The notes beneath the pieces were generated by a model. The model saw nothing but the letters and a program-made list of their open reading frames with translations, was not told where the DNA came from and made no database searches. A stretch of 64,000 bases of DNA from Pseudomonas sp. FeN3W (lineage in GTDB: Bacteria; Pseudomonadota; Gammaproteobacteria; Pseudomonadales; Pseudomonadaceae), in assembly GCA_030263805.2 (NCBI GenBank), contig CP136010.1:4541001-4605000 (forward strand), read 5' to 3'. The stretch's first letter is position 1. Each line of letters starts with the position of its first letter. The translations under genes were made by a program, and so were the position numbers. Of this stretch, positions 17,543 to 26,816 are shown piece by piece.

Positions 17543-18012
17543 GACCAGTTCCAGAATGCGAGGCAGACAGCATAGCCGCAGAACAAGCGTAACGACCGTG
17601 CTCCGGCAAGGTGCGCGGCTGGACACCAGGTTGGTGTGAAAGTTCGCTCTTGTGCCGCTGCAGCCCTTGTGGCAAGCCGCTTCGCGGCCGGTGCGCTGAA
17701 CTTGTGCACATTTGCGAGGCACGCCTGTCAAGGCCTTATGACAAACTGTCGCAAATCGCCTGAACGCATAGATCGTTAATAACCAATTGAAAAATAAGCA
17801 TTTTTTTCATTGGCGAAAAAAACGTCAGTTTAAGCGCAGCCCCCATGAGACGTGGCATTCATAGATTTGTCTTCTGTTTGTCCACTGACTTATCCACAGC
17901 TTCTGTGGATTAATTTCTAGTGTGATCCGGATCTAATTTTTTCGCTTTTGACAAGACTTTAACTCTCGGAAAAAAGGAGTAGAGTGCGCGACCTTATCCA
18001 TCCAGCCCCCTG
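17543..18012. other. AT-rich intergenic region between divergent ydbH and the Sel1 gene
   Basis: This 470-bp stretch has no convincing gene. From about 17740 to 17990 it is far richer in A and T than the surroundings, with runs such as CATTTTTTTCATT and GAAAAAAACG. It holds the paired DnaA-box-like motif described separately, and TTGACA at 17948-17953, which could be a -35 element for the Sel1 gene, though no well-spaced -10 is clear. The promoter of the ydbH operon must also lie here. Confidence 0.5.
17890..17912. promoter_or_regulatory. Inverted pair of DnaA-box-like sequences
   Basis: A perfect DnaA consensus TTATCCACA (17890-17898) faces TGTGGATTA (17904-17912, one mismatch in the reverse complement). 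The two arms can also pair as a short hairpin with CTT in the loop. Function unknown; it could be a DnaA site or a weak terminator. Confidence 0.45.
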
Positions 18013-18435
18013 ATGTGCATGAGAACGCGTACTGCCTCCTCCGCCTCCTTCGCTACCTCCACTCCAACGGCACGTTTGCCACTGCGTATGGCGCTGTGGT
18101 TGCTCGACAGTCAGCACCTGGGCCGCAATCAGGGGGTCAAGCGGATCGCGGGCCGCCTGCTCAAGCAGCCGGCGCGTGAGGGTGTGGTGGAGGCACAGAG
18201 CCGTCTGGGACGTCTGCTGTGCTGCGAGTGCGATGGCCAGCGCGACCGCCGTATCGGTTTCGAGTTGCTGCGTCAGGCGGCTCGTGCGGGCGACTGCCAG
18301 GCACAGCTGGAATTGGGCCGCCTTTATTGCCAGCCCGACCACAGCGAACCTGCCAAGGCGCGCCAGTGGCTCGAGCAGGCCGCCGCACAGGGTTCCCAGG
18401 AGGCTGCGAGCTTCCTTCAGCGGATCAAGGGCTGA
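18013..18435 (+). CDS. Sel1-repeat (TPR-like) protein
   Basis: The 140-residue protein contains about three Sel1-like helical repeats, best seen as GVVEAQSRLGRLLCC, GDCQAQLELGRLYC and AKARQWLEQAAAQGSQEAASFL, where small residues recur at fixed spacing. Such repeats mediate protein contacts. The N-terminal 25 residues are Ser/Thr/Arg-rich and low in complexity, so the true start may be downstream, for example the ATG at 18088 (MALWLLDSQ). No strong ribosome site precedes either. It is followed by rmuC on the same strand. A specific role cannot be assigned. Confidence 0.65.
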   Translation: MCMRTRTASSASFATSTPTARLPLRMALWLLDSQHLGRNQGVKRIAGRLLKQPAREGVVEAQSRLGRLLCCECDGQRDRRIGFELLRQAARAGDCQAQLELGRLYCQPDHSEPAKARQWLEQAAAQGSQEAASFLQRIKG

Positions 18436-18500
18436 CGGCGCACGCCTGACCGCCCACCTACGGCTCGCTATACTGCCCGGCACTTTTGCCGGAGCCCTTC

Positions 18501-19973
18501 ATGTCCTTTGATCCTCTTCATCTATTGATCGGTCTGGCGCTCGGCCTGGCTGCCCTGGCTGGGCTGAGCCTTTATCTGCAGCGCCGCCTGTCCGCCAGCG
18601 AGTCCGAGCAGGCGTTGCTCGATGAGCGGCTCCGACAGGCCACCCTGGCTCAGGAGGGGCTGACGGCGCAGCTGGAGGGGTGTCGGATCGAGCTGGCCGA
18701 GTTGAGTGGCATCAAATCCGAGCAGCAGGCCGAGCTGGCTGCGCTGCGCCGCGAAGCGGAACTGTTGCGCACGCAGCGTGACGGCCATGATGAAACCATT
18801 GCCGACCTGCAAGCCGAGCGCGACGCCCAGCAAGGTGAGCTGCGTCGGTTGAGCGCGACCCACGCCGCGCTCGAAGCCGAACTGCGCGAACAGCACAACG
18901 CCCATCAGCAACGGCTGGCAGACCTGCAGGCAGCGCGTGACGAGCTGCGGGCGCAGTTCGCCGAGCTGGCCGGCAAGATCTTCGACGAACGTGAGCAGCG
19001 TTTCAGCGAGTCCAGCCACGAGCGCCTGGGGCAACTGCTCGAACCGCTGAAGGAGCGCATCCAGTCATTCGAGAAGCGAGTCGAGGAGAGCTACCAGAAC
19101 GAGGCGCGCGAGCGCTTTTCCCTGGCTCGCGAGCTGGAACGCCTGCAGCAGCTGAACCAGCGCCTTGGCGATGAAGCCACCAACCTGACTCGGGCCTTGC
19201 AAGGGCAGAAGACGCAGGGCAACTGGGGCGAGCTGGTGCTGGAAAAGGTGCTGGAGCACGCCGGGCTGGAGAAGGGCCGCGAATACCATACGCAGGTCAG
19301 CCTGAAGAGCCCGGACGGCGAGCGTTTTCAGCCGGATGTGCTGATCCATCTGCCCGGCGACAAGCAGGTGGTCGTGGATGCCAAGGTCAGTCTGACCGCC
19401 TATCAGGCGCTGACCTGTGCCGGAGATGAGGGCAGCCGAGCGCTGGCGCTCAAGCAGCATGTGCAATCCTTGCGCAGCCATCTCAAGGGGCTCTCGTTGA
19501 AGGATTACCAGCGCCTCGATGGCTTGCAGAGCCTGGACTTCGTGCTGCTGTTCGTGCCGATCGAGGCGGCCTTCGCGGCCGCGCTGCAGGCAGATCCCGA
19601 TCTGTTCCAGGAAGCCTATGGGCGGCACATCGTGATCGTCAGTCCGACGACCCTGCTCGCCACCCTGCGGGTCATCGACAGCCTCTGGCGGCAGGAACGG
19701 CAAAGCCAGAACGCCCGGGAAATTGCCGAGAAGGCCGGCGGGCTTTACGACAAGTTCGTCGCCTTCATCCAGGATATCGATGAGATCGGTAGCCGCCTGC
19801 AGCAGGTGGATCGTGCTTACCTGGCCGCGCGCAACAAGCTCAGCGATGGTCGCGGCAACCTCGTTGGCCGCGCCGAGCAGTTGAAGTCGCTCGGTGCACG
19901 GGCCAGCAAGCGCCTGCCGGGCGACTGGCTGGAGCGTGCCGGTGCCGAGGAACTCAGCGAGGCGGGCGACTAG
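18501..19973 (+). CDS. rmuC: DNA recombination protein RmuC
   Basis: The 490-residue protein has an N-terminal hydrophobic helix (about 7-26), a long coiled coil (about 30-200) rich in Glu, Gln, Arg and Leu, and the conserved RmuC nuclease-like domain with GNWGELVLEKVLEHAGLEKGREY, DVLIHLPGDKQVVVDAKVSL and SPTTLLATLRVI. RmuC limits inversions at short inverted repeats in E. coli. The ATG at 18501 follows GGAG at proper distance. Its stop codon TAG overlaps the stop of the convergent membrane-protein gene by a shared CTAG at 19970-19973. Confidence 0.93.
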   Translation: MSFDPLHLLIGLALGLAALAGLSLYLQRRLSASESEQALLDERLRQATLAQEGLTAQLEGCRIELAELSGIKSEQQAELAALRREAELLRTQRDGHDETIADLQAERDAQQGELRRLSATHAALEAELREQHNAHQQRLADLQAARDELRAQFAELAGKIFDEREQRFSESSHERLGQLLEPLKERIQSFEKRVEESYQNEARERFSLARELERLQQLNQRLGDEATNLTRALQGQKTQGNWGELVLEKVLEHAGLEKGREYHTQVSLKSPDGERFQPDVLIHLPGDKQVVVDAKVSLTAYQALTCAGDEGSRALALKQHVQSLRSHLKGLSLKDYQRLDGLQSLDFVLLFVPIEAAFAAALQADPDLFQEAYGRHIVIVSPTTLLATLRVIDSLWRQERQSQNAREIAEKAGGLYDKFVAFIQDIDEIGSRLQQVDRAYLAARNKLSDGRGNLVGRAEQLKSLGARASKRLPGDWLERAGAEELSEAGD

Positions 19974-21229
19974 GTCGCGGCGTTACGCAACAGCAGCAGC
20001 GCGAGCGCGGTCAGCAGCCCGGCGAACATGATCGGCAGGGTGCGGATAGCCAGTTCACGGCCACCGATGAAGGCGATTAGCATGGCCTTGACCAGGCTGT
20101 TGCTCAGCGCGGCGAATACGATGCCGCGCGCCGCGACCTCGTGGCTGAGCCCGTCGCGGGCATTGTTGGCCAGCGAGAGCGTGATGGCATCCACATCGGT
20201 CAGACCTGCGAGCAGCGAAACCATGTAGATGCCGGCATCGCCCAGCCAGCGTCGTGCACCTTCGACCAGCAGCAGAATCAACACCAGCAAGGCGGCGAAG
20301 CGTAGCGCCGGTCCAAGCTCGAACGGGTTCTTCAGCAGCGGCTCGGCGGTGTCATTGGGCGCTTTGGCCGCCAGCAGGTAATAGAAGATTGCCCCCGCTG
20401 TATAGATGGCGCCGGCGCACGCCAGCGGCAGGATCAGGCCGGGAAGCAAGGCGGGGTTGACCAGCCCCACTTCCAGTAGCACCCGTGGAAACATGAGCGC
20501 CGACGTCGCCAGCAGGCCGGCTGCGAGCGCCGCACGCAGGTTCGGCGCATTCAGCCGGGCCAGCGTGATGGTCATTGCGGTGGAGGAGACGATGCCGCCA
20601 AGCAGCGCCGTGACGAAAAGACCGTGGCGGGTACCGAGGATGCGGATCGCCACGTATGCGGCGAAACCGATCCCGGCGATCAGTACCACCATCATCCAGG
20701 TCGTGTAGGGATTGAGTGCCTGCCAGGGGCCATAGCCCTGGTTCGGCAGCGTGGGCAGCAGCACCACGGAGATGAACAGCATCTTCAGCGCGCCACCCAG
20801 TTCCGCCTCGCTGAGTCGCGTGAGCGCCCGATGCAGCGGGGCTTTCAGGCTCAGCAGCAGCGCTACGACGATGGCGCATGCGGCGGCGAGCTGCCGGCTT
20901 TCCGCGACCGCCAGGCTGCCGAGAACAAAGGTCAGCAGCATGGCGACCTCGGTGGTCATGCCATGGTCGCCGCTGCGCCGTGCGTCGATCAGATAGCCGG
21001 CAATGACCAGCAACGCGAGCATGGCGAACATCGCCACCCAGGCAAGCCCGCCAAGATGCGTGACGCTAACCGCCGCAAGCCCGCCGAACAGGCCCGACAG
21101 GCCGAACGTGCGGACTCCGGCGACCATTTCCTGGCCCGGGCCGTCTCTGCCGCTCCAGCTGCGTTCGGTGCCGATCAGCAGGCCGACGGCAAGCGCCGTG
21201 GCGAGGTTGAGAAAAAGCTCGAGCGTCAT
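19970..21229 (-). CDS. MgtC/SapB N-terminal domain and DUF4010 membrane protein
   Basis: The 419-residue protein is almost wholly hydrophobic with about 12 predicted membrane segments. The first 140 residues match the MgtC/SapB fold (LATALAVGLLIGTERSW, GVRTFGLSGLFGG), and the rest the DUF4010 part with GLTDVDAITLSLAN near residue 345. Function is unknown; MgtC domains influence Mg2+ and ATP homeostasis in some pathogens. The gene is convergent with rmuC, sharing a 4-bp stop overlap, and its start lies about 90 bp from the end of the sensor-kinase gene, on the same strand. Confidence 0.82.
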   Translation of the reverse strand: MTLELFLNLATALAVGLLIGTERSWSGRDGPGQEMVAGVRTFGLSGLFGGLAAVSVTHLGGLAWVAMFAMLALLVIAGYLIDARRSGDHGMTTEVAMLLTFVLGSLAVAESRQLAAACAIVVALLLSLKAPLHRALTRLSEAELGGALKMLFISVVLLPTLPNQGYGPWQALNPYTTWMMVVLIAGIGFAAYVAIRILGTRHGLFVTALLGGIVSSTAMTITLARLNAPNLRAALAAGLLATSALMFPRVLLEVGLVNPALLPGLILPLACAGAIYTAGAIFYYLLAAKAPNDTAEPLLKNPFELGPALRFAALLVLILLLVEGARRWLGDAGIYMVSLLAGLTDVDAITLSLANNARDGLSHEVAARGIVFAALSNSLVKAMLIAFIGGRELAIRTLPIMFAGLLTALALLLLRNAAT

Positions 21230-21317
21230 CGGCCACCTTGCTGCCAAGTGTGCAAATTGCCAGCAGTGTAACCGGCCTCGGCCGCGGTTGTTTCACCCGC
21301 AGGCCGAGGTCGCGTGC

Positions 21318-24300
21318 CTACTGCAACGTCAGGTGCCGGCTCATCAGTGCGCGCAACGCCGCAGGCTTGACCGGCTTGGCGAGGAAATCCAAACCGCTTG
21401 CGTGAACTGCCGCCACCAGTTCCGGGCGGCCGTCGGCACTGATCACCACGCCGGGCACCGGCTCGCCCAGGCGGGTGCGCAACCAGGCCATCAGCTCGGT
21501 GCCGGTCTGGCCCTCGTCGAGGTGATAGTCGACCAGCACCAGTTGCGGGCGAATGTCCTCGGCCAGCAGCGCTTCGCACTCGGCGCGGTTGCTGGCGGTC
21601 CATACCTGGCAACCCCAGCGGGTGAGCAGACTGTTCATGCCGACCAGAATGCTGTCTTCGTTATCGATGCAAAGCACCTGGGTGCCGGTCAGCGCGGTGT
21701 GCTGCGGCTCGCCGCGCTTGGCTGCCGGGCGCGGCTGGCTCAACGCGCGAGCGACCGGTACGGTGACGCTGAACACGCTGCCCTTGCCCGGCCAGGAACG
21801 CACTTCCAGTGGGTGTTCGAGCACATGACAGAGACCGTCGGCGATGGCCAGGCCCAGGCCCAGACCTTTCTCCGCGCGGGTCTGGTGGCTGTCCAGGCGT
21901 TTGAACTCCTCGAAGATCACCTTCAGCTTGTCATGCGCAATGCCCGGGCCGCGGTCCCAGACTTCGAGCCGCAGCGACGCACCTTGCCGGCGCACGCCGA
22001 GCACCACGCGGCCCTTGGCATAACGGAAGGCATTGGTGAGGAAATTCTGCAACACGCGGCGGAGCAGTCGGATGTCACTGTCGACGCGCAACTTGCTGCC
22101 GTGCACACGGAAGTTGACGCCCTGTTCGCGGGCCAGTGCGGTGAACTCCGTGCCCAGCGTGTCGAACAGCGTGGCCAGCGGGAAAGCGTTGCGATCCGGG
22201 GCCACCCGACCGCTTTCCAGGCGTGAAATATCCAACAGGTCGGTGATCAGGTCTTCGGCCGAACGCAGCGAGCTGTCCAGATGCTGCACCAGTTCCTGGG
22301 CCTCGCTGGGCAGGGCGCTCTGCTGATGCGACAACGCGGCGGAGAACAGTCGTGCGGCATTCAGCGGCTGCATCAGGTCGTGGCTGACCGCGGCGAGGAA
22401 GCGGGTCTTCGACTGGTTGGCGGCTTCCGCCGTGCTCTTGGCTTCGATCAGCGCCTGGTTGAGCTGGGAAAGCTCCTGGGTTCGCTCGCTGACGCGCTGC
22501 TCGAGGCCTTCGTTGGCGTCTTTCAATGCGCGTTCGGCTTCGCGGTAGGCGGTGATGTCACTGAAACTCATGACGAAACCGCCGCCCGGCATCGGGTTGC
22601 CGATCAGCTCGACGACGCGGCCGTTGGGGAATAGCCGCTCGGACGTATGCGCGCGACCCTGGCGCATCCAGTACAGGCGCTTGGCCACGTGGGTATCGGG
22701 ATCGCCGGGGCCGCACAGGCCGCGTTCGGCGTTGTAGCGGATGATGTCGGCGATCGGGCGGCCGATGTAGACCAGGCCGTCCGGGTACTCGAACAGCTCG
22801 AGATAGCGATGGTTCCAGGCCACCAGACGCAGCGACTGGTCGACCACGCTGATGCCCTGGGTGATGTTCTCGATCGCGCCTTGCAGCAGTGCGCGGTTGA
22901 ACTGCAGCACTTCCGAGGCTTCGCCGACGATGCGCACCACATCGTCGACCTGCATGTCGCGGCCCTCCAGCGCCGCCTTGACCACCGCGCGGGTGGACGA
23001 CGCGCCGAGTACACCGGCGAGCAGGCGTTCGGTATGCGCGATCCACTGACCGTCGGCCTGCAGCTTGGGCGAGAAATCCTGGCCGTGGCGACGGGCGAAG
23101 CGCTGGAAGCTCTGCTCGGCGCGCTCGGCGCCGACGAAGCGGGATGCCAGGACCAGCAGGTCTTCGACGCGTACGGCGAGCAGGCGGCGGGCACCAGTTG
23201 GCGAGGCGATCTCCTGACCGATGAAACGGCTGGCCTGCCAGTGCTCCGCCACATGAGTCTGGGTGAGGATGGATACCCAGAAGAACAGCGTTGCGTTACC
23301 GATCAGGGACAGGGTTACGCCCAGGGTCAGTCCGCTAAGGCCGAAACCGAGGCCGCCGTTGTACATCCAGCTCAGGCCCGGGAACATGTCCAGCGGCCAG
23401 CCCAGCAGCGGCAGAATCAGGGTGTAGAACCAGATCGCCGCACCGGCGGTCAGGCCGGCGAACACGCCGCGGCGGTTGGCTTGCTTCCAATACAGCGCGC
23501 CGACCATCGCCGGGGCCAGCTGGGTGATGGCGGCGAAGGCGATCTGGCCGATGGTGGCCAGCGATGCCGTGGAACCGAGCAGGCGATAGCTGACATAGGC
23601 CAGCAGCAGGATCACGACGATGCTGATGCGGCGAACCGAGAGCATCCAGTGACGGAAGGCCTCGAACGGGCGCTCGGCTTCCTGGCGGCGCAGCAGCCAG
23701 GGCAGCAGCATGTCATTGGAGACCATGGTCGAAAGCGCGACGCTGGCGACGATCACCATGCCGGTCGCCGCCGAGGCGCCGCCGATGAAGGCAAGCAGGG
23801 CGAGCCACGGATGCAGTTCGGCCAGCGGCAGGCTGATGACGAAGGAGTCCGGCGTTACGCCTGGGGGCAGCAGCATCTGTCCGGCCAGCGCGATCGGGAT
23901 GACGAACACCGCGGCCAGCACCAGATAGAGCGGAAACACCCAGCGCGCCAGGCGGAAGTCGCGCGGTTCGATGTTTTCCACCACCGAAACGTGAAACTGC
24001 CGCGGCAGGCAGACGATCGCCATCATCGCGACGGTGGTCTGCACCAGCATGGCTGACCAGTTGACGCCTTCGCTCCAGAATCCGGCGAGGTCCGGCGAGT
24101 CATAGGCCTGATTGAACAGATCGCCAAAGCCGTCGAACAGGCCGAAGGTGACGAAGGCGCCCACCGCCAGGAACGCCAGCAGCTTGATCAGCGATTCGAA
24201 AGCGATCGCCAGGACCATGCCGCGGTGATGCTCGGTGACATCGAGGTTGCGTGTGCCGAACAGGATGGTGAACAGCGCCAGCACAATCGAGACGATCAGT

Positions 24301-24785
24301 GCTGTGTCGCGCGTGCCGGTGCCGGCTGTCTCGATGTTGATGCCGCTCAACAGGTTGACGCCGAGCACGATGCCCTTGAGCTGCAGCGCGATGTACGGCA
24401 GCACACCGACCAGGCAGATCAGCGTGACGACCACCGCCAGCAGTTGCGACTTGCCATAGCGGGCGGCGATGAAGTCGGCAATGGAGGTGATGTTCTCCTG
24501 CTTGCTGATCATGATCATCTTCTGGATCACATGCGGTGCGAACAGCATCAGCAGGATCGGGCCCAGATAGATCGGCAGGAATGCCCAGAGCTGCTCGGCG
24601 GATTGGCCGACGGCGCCGAAGAAGGTCCAGCTGGTGCAGTACACCGCCAGCGAAAGGCTGTATACCCAGGGCCGCAGACGCGGCGACATGGAAGCGCTGT
24701 TGCGGTCGCCGTAGAAGGCGATGGCGAACAGAATGGCCATATAGACGAGGGCGACCGCAGCGATCAGCCCGCCTGACAGCGTCAT
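21318..24785 (-). CDS. mxtR: SSS-transporter-fused hybrid histidine kinase, MxtR/CrbS-like
   Basis: This 1155-residue protein joins a PutP-like sodium:solute symporter module (about 1-480, some 13 membrane helices), a linker, a PAS domain (about 640-760, ENITQGISVVDQSLRLVAWN), a histidine kinase core (H-box AVSHDLMQPLN near 810, G-boxes DRGPGIAHDK and EKGLGLGLAI) and a C-terminal receiver with phospho-acceptor Asp in LVLVDYHLDEG. The architecture and the adjacent GNAT gene match PAO1 PA3271, called MxtR, whose partner regulator ErdR/CrbR controls acetate use and exaE-type metabolism. The transporter half probably senses or moves a small carboxylate. The partner regulator is not in the window. 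The ATG at 24785 was chosen because it starts directly before the first helix. Confidence 0.9.
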   Translation of the reverse strand: MTLSGGLIAAVALVYMAILFAIAFYGDRNSASMSPRLRPWVYSLSLAVYCTSWTFFGAVGQSAEQLWAFLPIYLGPILLMLFAPHVIQKMIMISKQENITSIADFIAARYGKSQLLAVVVTLICLVGVLPYIALQLKGIVLGVNLLSGINIETAGTGTRDTALIVSIVLALFTILFGTRNLDVTEHHRGMVLAIAFESLIKLLAFLAVGAFVTFGLFDGFGDLFNQAYDSPDLAGFWSEGVNWSAMLVQTTVAMMAIVCLPRQFHVSVVENIEPRDFRLARWVFPLYLVLAAVFVIPIALAGQMLLPPGVTPDSFVISLPLAELHPWLALLAFIGGASAATGMVIVASVALSTMVSNDMLLPWLLRRQEAERPFEAFRHWMLSVRRISIVVILLLAYVSYRLLGSTASLATIGQIAFAAITQLAPAMVGALYWKQANRRGVFAGLTAGAAIWFYTLILPLLGWPLDMFPGLSWMYNGGLGFGLSGLTLGVTLSLIGNATLFFWVSILTQTHVAEHWQASRFIGQEIASPTGARRLLAVRVEDLLVLASRFVGAERAEQSFQRFARRHGQDFSPKLQADGQWIAHTERLLAGVLGASSTRAVVKAALEGRDMQVDDVVRIVGEASEVLQFNRALLQGAIENITQGISVVDQSLRLVAWNHRYLELFEYPDGLVYIGRPIADIIRYNAERGLCGPGDPDTHVAKRLYWMRQGRAHTSERLFPNGRVVELIGNPMPGGGFVMSFSDITAYREAERALKDANEGLEQRVSERTQELSQLNQALIEAKSTAEAANQSKTRFLAAVSHDLMQPLNAARLFSAALSHQQSALPSEAQELVQHLDSSLRSAEDLITDLLDISRLESGRVAPDRNAFPLATLFDTLGTEFTALAREQGVNFRVHGSKLRVDSDIRLLRRVLQNFLTNAFRYAKGRVVLGVRRQGASLRLEVWDRGPGIAHDKLKVIFEEFKRLDSHQTRAEKGLGLGLAIADGLCHVLEHPLEVRSWPGKGSVFSVTVPVARALSQPRPAAKRGEPQHTALTGTQVLCIDNEDSILVGMNSLLTRWGCQVWTASNRAECEALLAEDIRPQLVLVDYHLDEGQTGTELMAWLRTRLGEPVPGVVISADGRPELVAAVHASGLDFLAKPVKPAALRALMSRHLTLQ

Positions 24786-25064
24786 GCAAACTCCAGAAAA
24801 CGAAAGGTAAGTGCCAGGTAGGCTTCGGCAGGCCGGCAACGGTTGCCGAATTCAATCAGCCCTGGTGACTCGTTAATATGCTGAGTTCGCGAAGTTTCGC
24901 AGCAATGTTCATCCCCGTGTGCAGGGTTGCGACCAAGGTCGCATGCGTCTAGCGCGGGCCCGTCAGCAGTATTGCCGGTCGTCCGTGAAGTACGGCGTTT
25001 CCTGCGTCATGGGTTACTGTCTGGTAAGCGCCGATTCGCCCGAATGCAACAACAGGAGAATGTC

Positions 25065-25625
25065 ATGCTCAGCCCTCATCCGGTAACCCTGCAACGCGGG
25101 GCGCTGCGCCTGGAACCGCTGATGGAGGCGGATATCCCGGAGCTGGTTGCCCTGGCAGAGCGGAACCGCGCCGAGCTGACCTATATGAGCGGGCCGCTAC
25201 GGCCGGACTGGTATCGCCATGCTCTGGCGGAACAGCGCGAGGGACGCGCGGTAGTCTTCAGTGTGCGCATGGCCGAGCAGCTGGTCGGCACCACGCGTTT
25301 CGCCGACTTCAACCTGAGCCTGCCGGCAGCCGAACTGGGCTGGACCTGGCTGGATCAGGCGGAGCATGGCACCGGGCTGAATGCCTCGATCAAGTACCTG
25401 CTGCTGCGTCACGCGTTCGAAGAGTGGCAGCTGGTACGCCTGCAGCTGAAGACTGCCGCCAGCAACCTGCGCTCGCAGCGGGCCATCGAAAAGCTTGGTG
25501 CGCTACGCGAAGGATTGTTGCGTAACCATCGGCGCCTGGCGGACGGCCGTCTGGACGATACCGTGCTCTACAGCATCACTGACCGTGACTGGCCGCAGGT
25601 CAAGCAGCGGCTCGCGGCCGACTGA
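25065..25625 (+). CDS. GNAT family N-acetyltransferase, RimJ/RimL type
   Basis: The 186-residue protein has the RimJ/RimL-like acetyltransferase layout: LEPLMEADIPELVALA at the start, ELGWTWLDQAEHGTGLNASIKYLLLRHAFE (strand and acetyl-CoA-binding helix) in the middle and RLQLKTAASNLRSQRAIEKLGALREG near the end. Substrate unknown; related proteins acetylate ribosomal protein termini or amino-group-bearing small molecules. The ATG at 25065 follows AGGAGA by five bases. It is divergent from the mxtR-like kinase, as in PAO1 (PA3270). Confidence 0.87.
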   Translation: MLSPHPVTLQRGALRLEPLMEADIPELVALAERNRAELTYMSGPLRPDWYRHALAEQREGRAVVFSVRMAEQLVGTTRFADFNLSLPAAELGWTWLDQAEHGTGLNASIKYLLLRHAFEEWQLVRLQLKTAASNLRSQRAIEKLGALREGLLRNHRRLADGRLDDTVLYSITDRDWPQVKQRLAAD

Positions 25626-25776
25626 CTGCTCTATAACGCATCGCCTGGGCGTCCCAGTTCGGTTATCGTGCGGTGCTTTGCCGCACGTTTCGCATCGCTC
25701 CGGCCGCCACCCTACTTTCGTTGCGAGGCCGATCGACGGCGCAAGCTTCGGTGCGAAATTGGTTACAGGAGTTCCA

Positions 25777-26493
25777 ATGTCCCGCTCGCAAGAGTTCGTT
25801 CACGGATGCCGTGACATTCTGCCGTTGATCCTCGGTGCGATTCCGTTCGGCGTCATTTTCGGCACGCTGGCGGTCGGCGCCGGATTGACGCCCTGGCAGA
25901 CCATGGGCATGTCTTCGCTGGTCTTCGCCGGTTCCGCGCAGTTCATCGCGATCACGCTGATAACCGGCGGCGTAGGCGCCGCCGTGGTGCTGCTGACCAC
26001 CTTCGTGGTCAATCTGCGGCATGCCTTGTACAGCGCTGCGCTGCAGCCATTCGTTCGTCATCTTCCGGGCCGCTGGCGCGCCCCTTTGGCGTTCTGGCTC
26101 ACGGACGAGGCCTTCGCCGTGGTGCAGAACCGCTATGCCCACGGCGATGAGTCGCCGTACAAGCATTGGTTCTTTCTCGGTGCCGCACTGACCATGTACA
26201 TCAACTGGCAGCTGTCGACACTGGTGGGCGTCGCCTTCGGTCAGGCGGTTCCGGATATCGCCAGCTGGGGACTGGACTTCGCCATGATTGCCACGTTCAT
26301 CGGCATCGCTGTACCGATGATGCGCACGCGTCCGCAGGTGGCCTCGGCGCTGGTGGCGGGCGCGGTGGCCTTGCTGACCTGGGAGCTGCCTTACAAACTT
26401 GGGCTGATCGCCGCTGCCATGGCCGGTATCGTCGTTGGCGTCTGGCTGGAACGTCGTGCCGAAGCGGTCGCGCGCATGCAGGGGGCGCTATGA
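25777..26493 (+). CDS. azlC: AzlC family branched-chain amino acid exporter, large subunit
   Basis: The 238-residue membrane protein begins GCRDILPLILGAIPFGVIFGTLAVGAG and contains FAGSAQFIAITL and TTFVVNLRHALYSAAL, hallmark AzlC/YgaZ segments. AzlC and AzlD together export branched-chain amino acids or analogues. An SD CAGGAG lies before the ATG. The stop overlaps the azlD start by the ATGA arrangement, so the two are translationally coupled. Confidence 0.93.
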   Translation: MSRSQEFVHGCRDILPLILGAIPFGVIFGTLAVGAGLTPWQTMGMSSLVFAGSAQFIAITLITGGVGAAVVLLTTFVVNLRHALYSAALQPFVRHLPGRWRAPLAFWLTDEAFAVVQNRYAHGDESPYKHWFFLGAALTMYINWQLSTLVGVAFGQAVPDIASWGLDFAMIATFIGIAVPMMRTRPQVASALVAGAVALLTWELPYKLGLIAAAMAGIVVGVWLERRAEAVARMQGAL

Positions 26494-26816
26494 CGACCTG
26501 GTTGCTGATCTTCGGCATGCTGGCGATCACCTTCGTGATCCGCTACAGCTTTTTCGCCTGGCCCAACCTGCGCTTTCCCCGCGCTATCGAGCAGGGGCTG
26601 CATTACGTGCCGGTGGCGGTACTGACTGCCATCGTGGTGCCGGGAATGCTGATGCCTGAAGGGCAGTGGGCGTTGCGCCCGGACAATGCCTATCTGCTCG
26701 CGGGGCTGTTGGCGATCCTCATAGCTGCATTTACCCGCAACCTGCTGGCCACTATCGCTGGCGGCCTGCTGAGCTTCTTTCTGCTGCGCTGGGCGCTTGG
26801 GCAGTTGCCGATATGA
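26490..26816 (+). CDS. azlD: AzlD family transporter subunit
   Basis: The 108-residue protein has four hydrophobic segments and the AzlD/YgaH pattern (MTTWLLIFGMLAITFVIRYSFF, FPRAIEQGLHYVPVAVLTAIVVP). It is the small partner of AzlC. Its ATG overlaps the azlC stop and its own TGA overlaps the ATG of the following MFS gene, so three genes are coupled in a row. Confidence 0.93.
   Translation: MTTWLLIFGMLAITFVIRYSFFAWPNLRFPRAIEQGLHYVPVAVLTAIVVPGMLMPEGQWALRPDNAYLLAGLLAILIAAFTRNLLATIAGGLLSFFLLRWALGQLPI

Noticed and set aside
17880..17990. Chromosomal replication origin
   Set aside because: Only two DnaA-type motifs and no dnaA, rpmH or gyrB nearby; kept as a DnaA-site candidate only.
22647..24056. 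Plus-strand open frame opposite the sensor kinase
   Set aside because: The minus-strand product has continuous transporter and kinase domains; the antisense product is Arg/Gln/His-rich with no domain.
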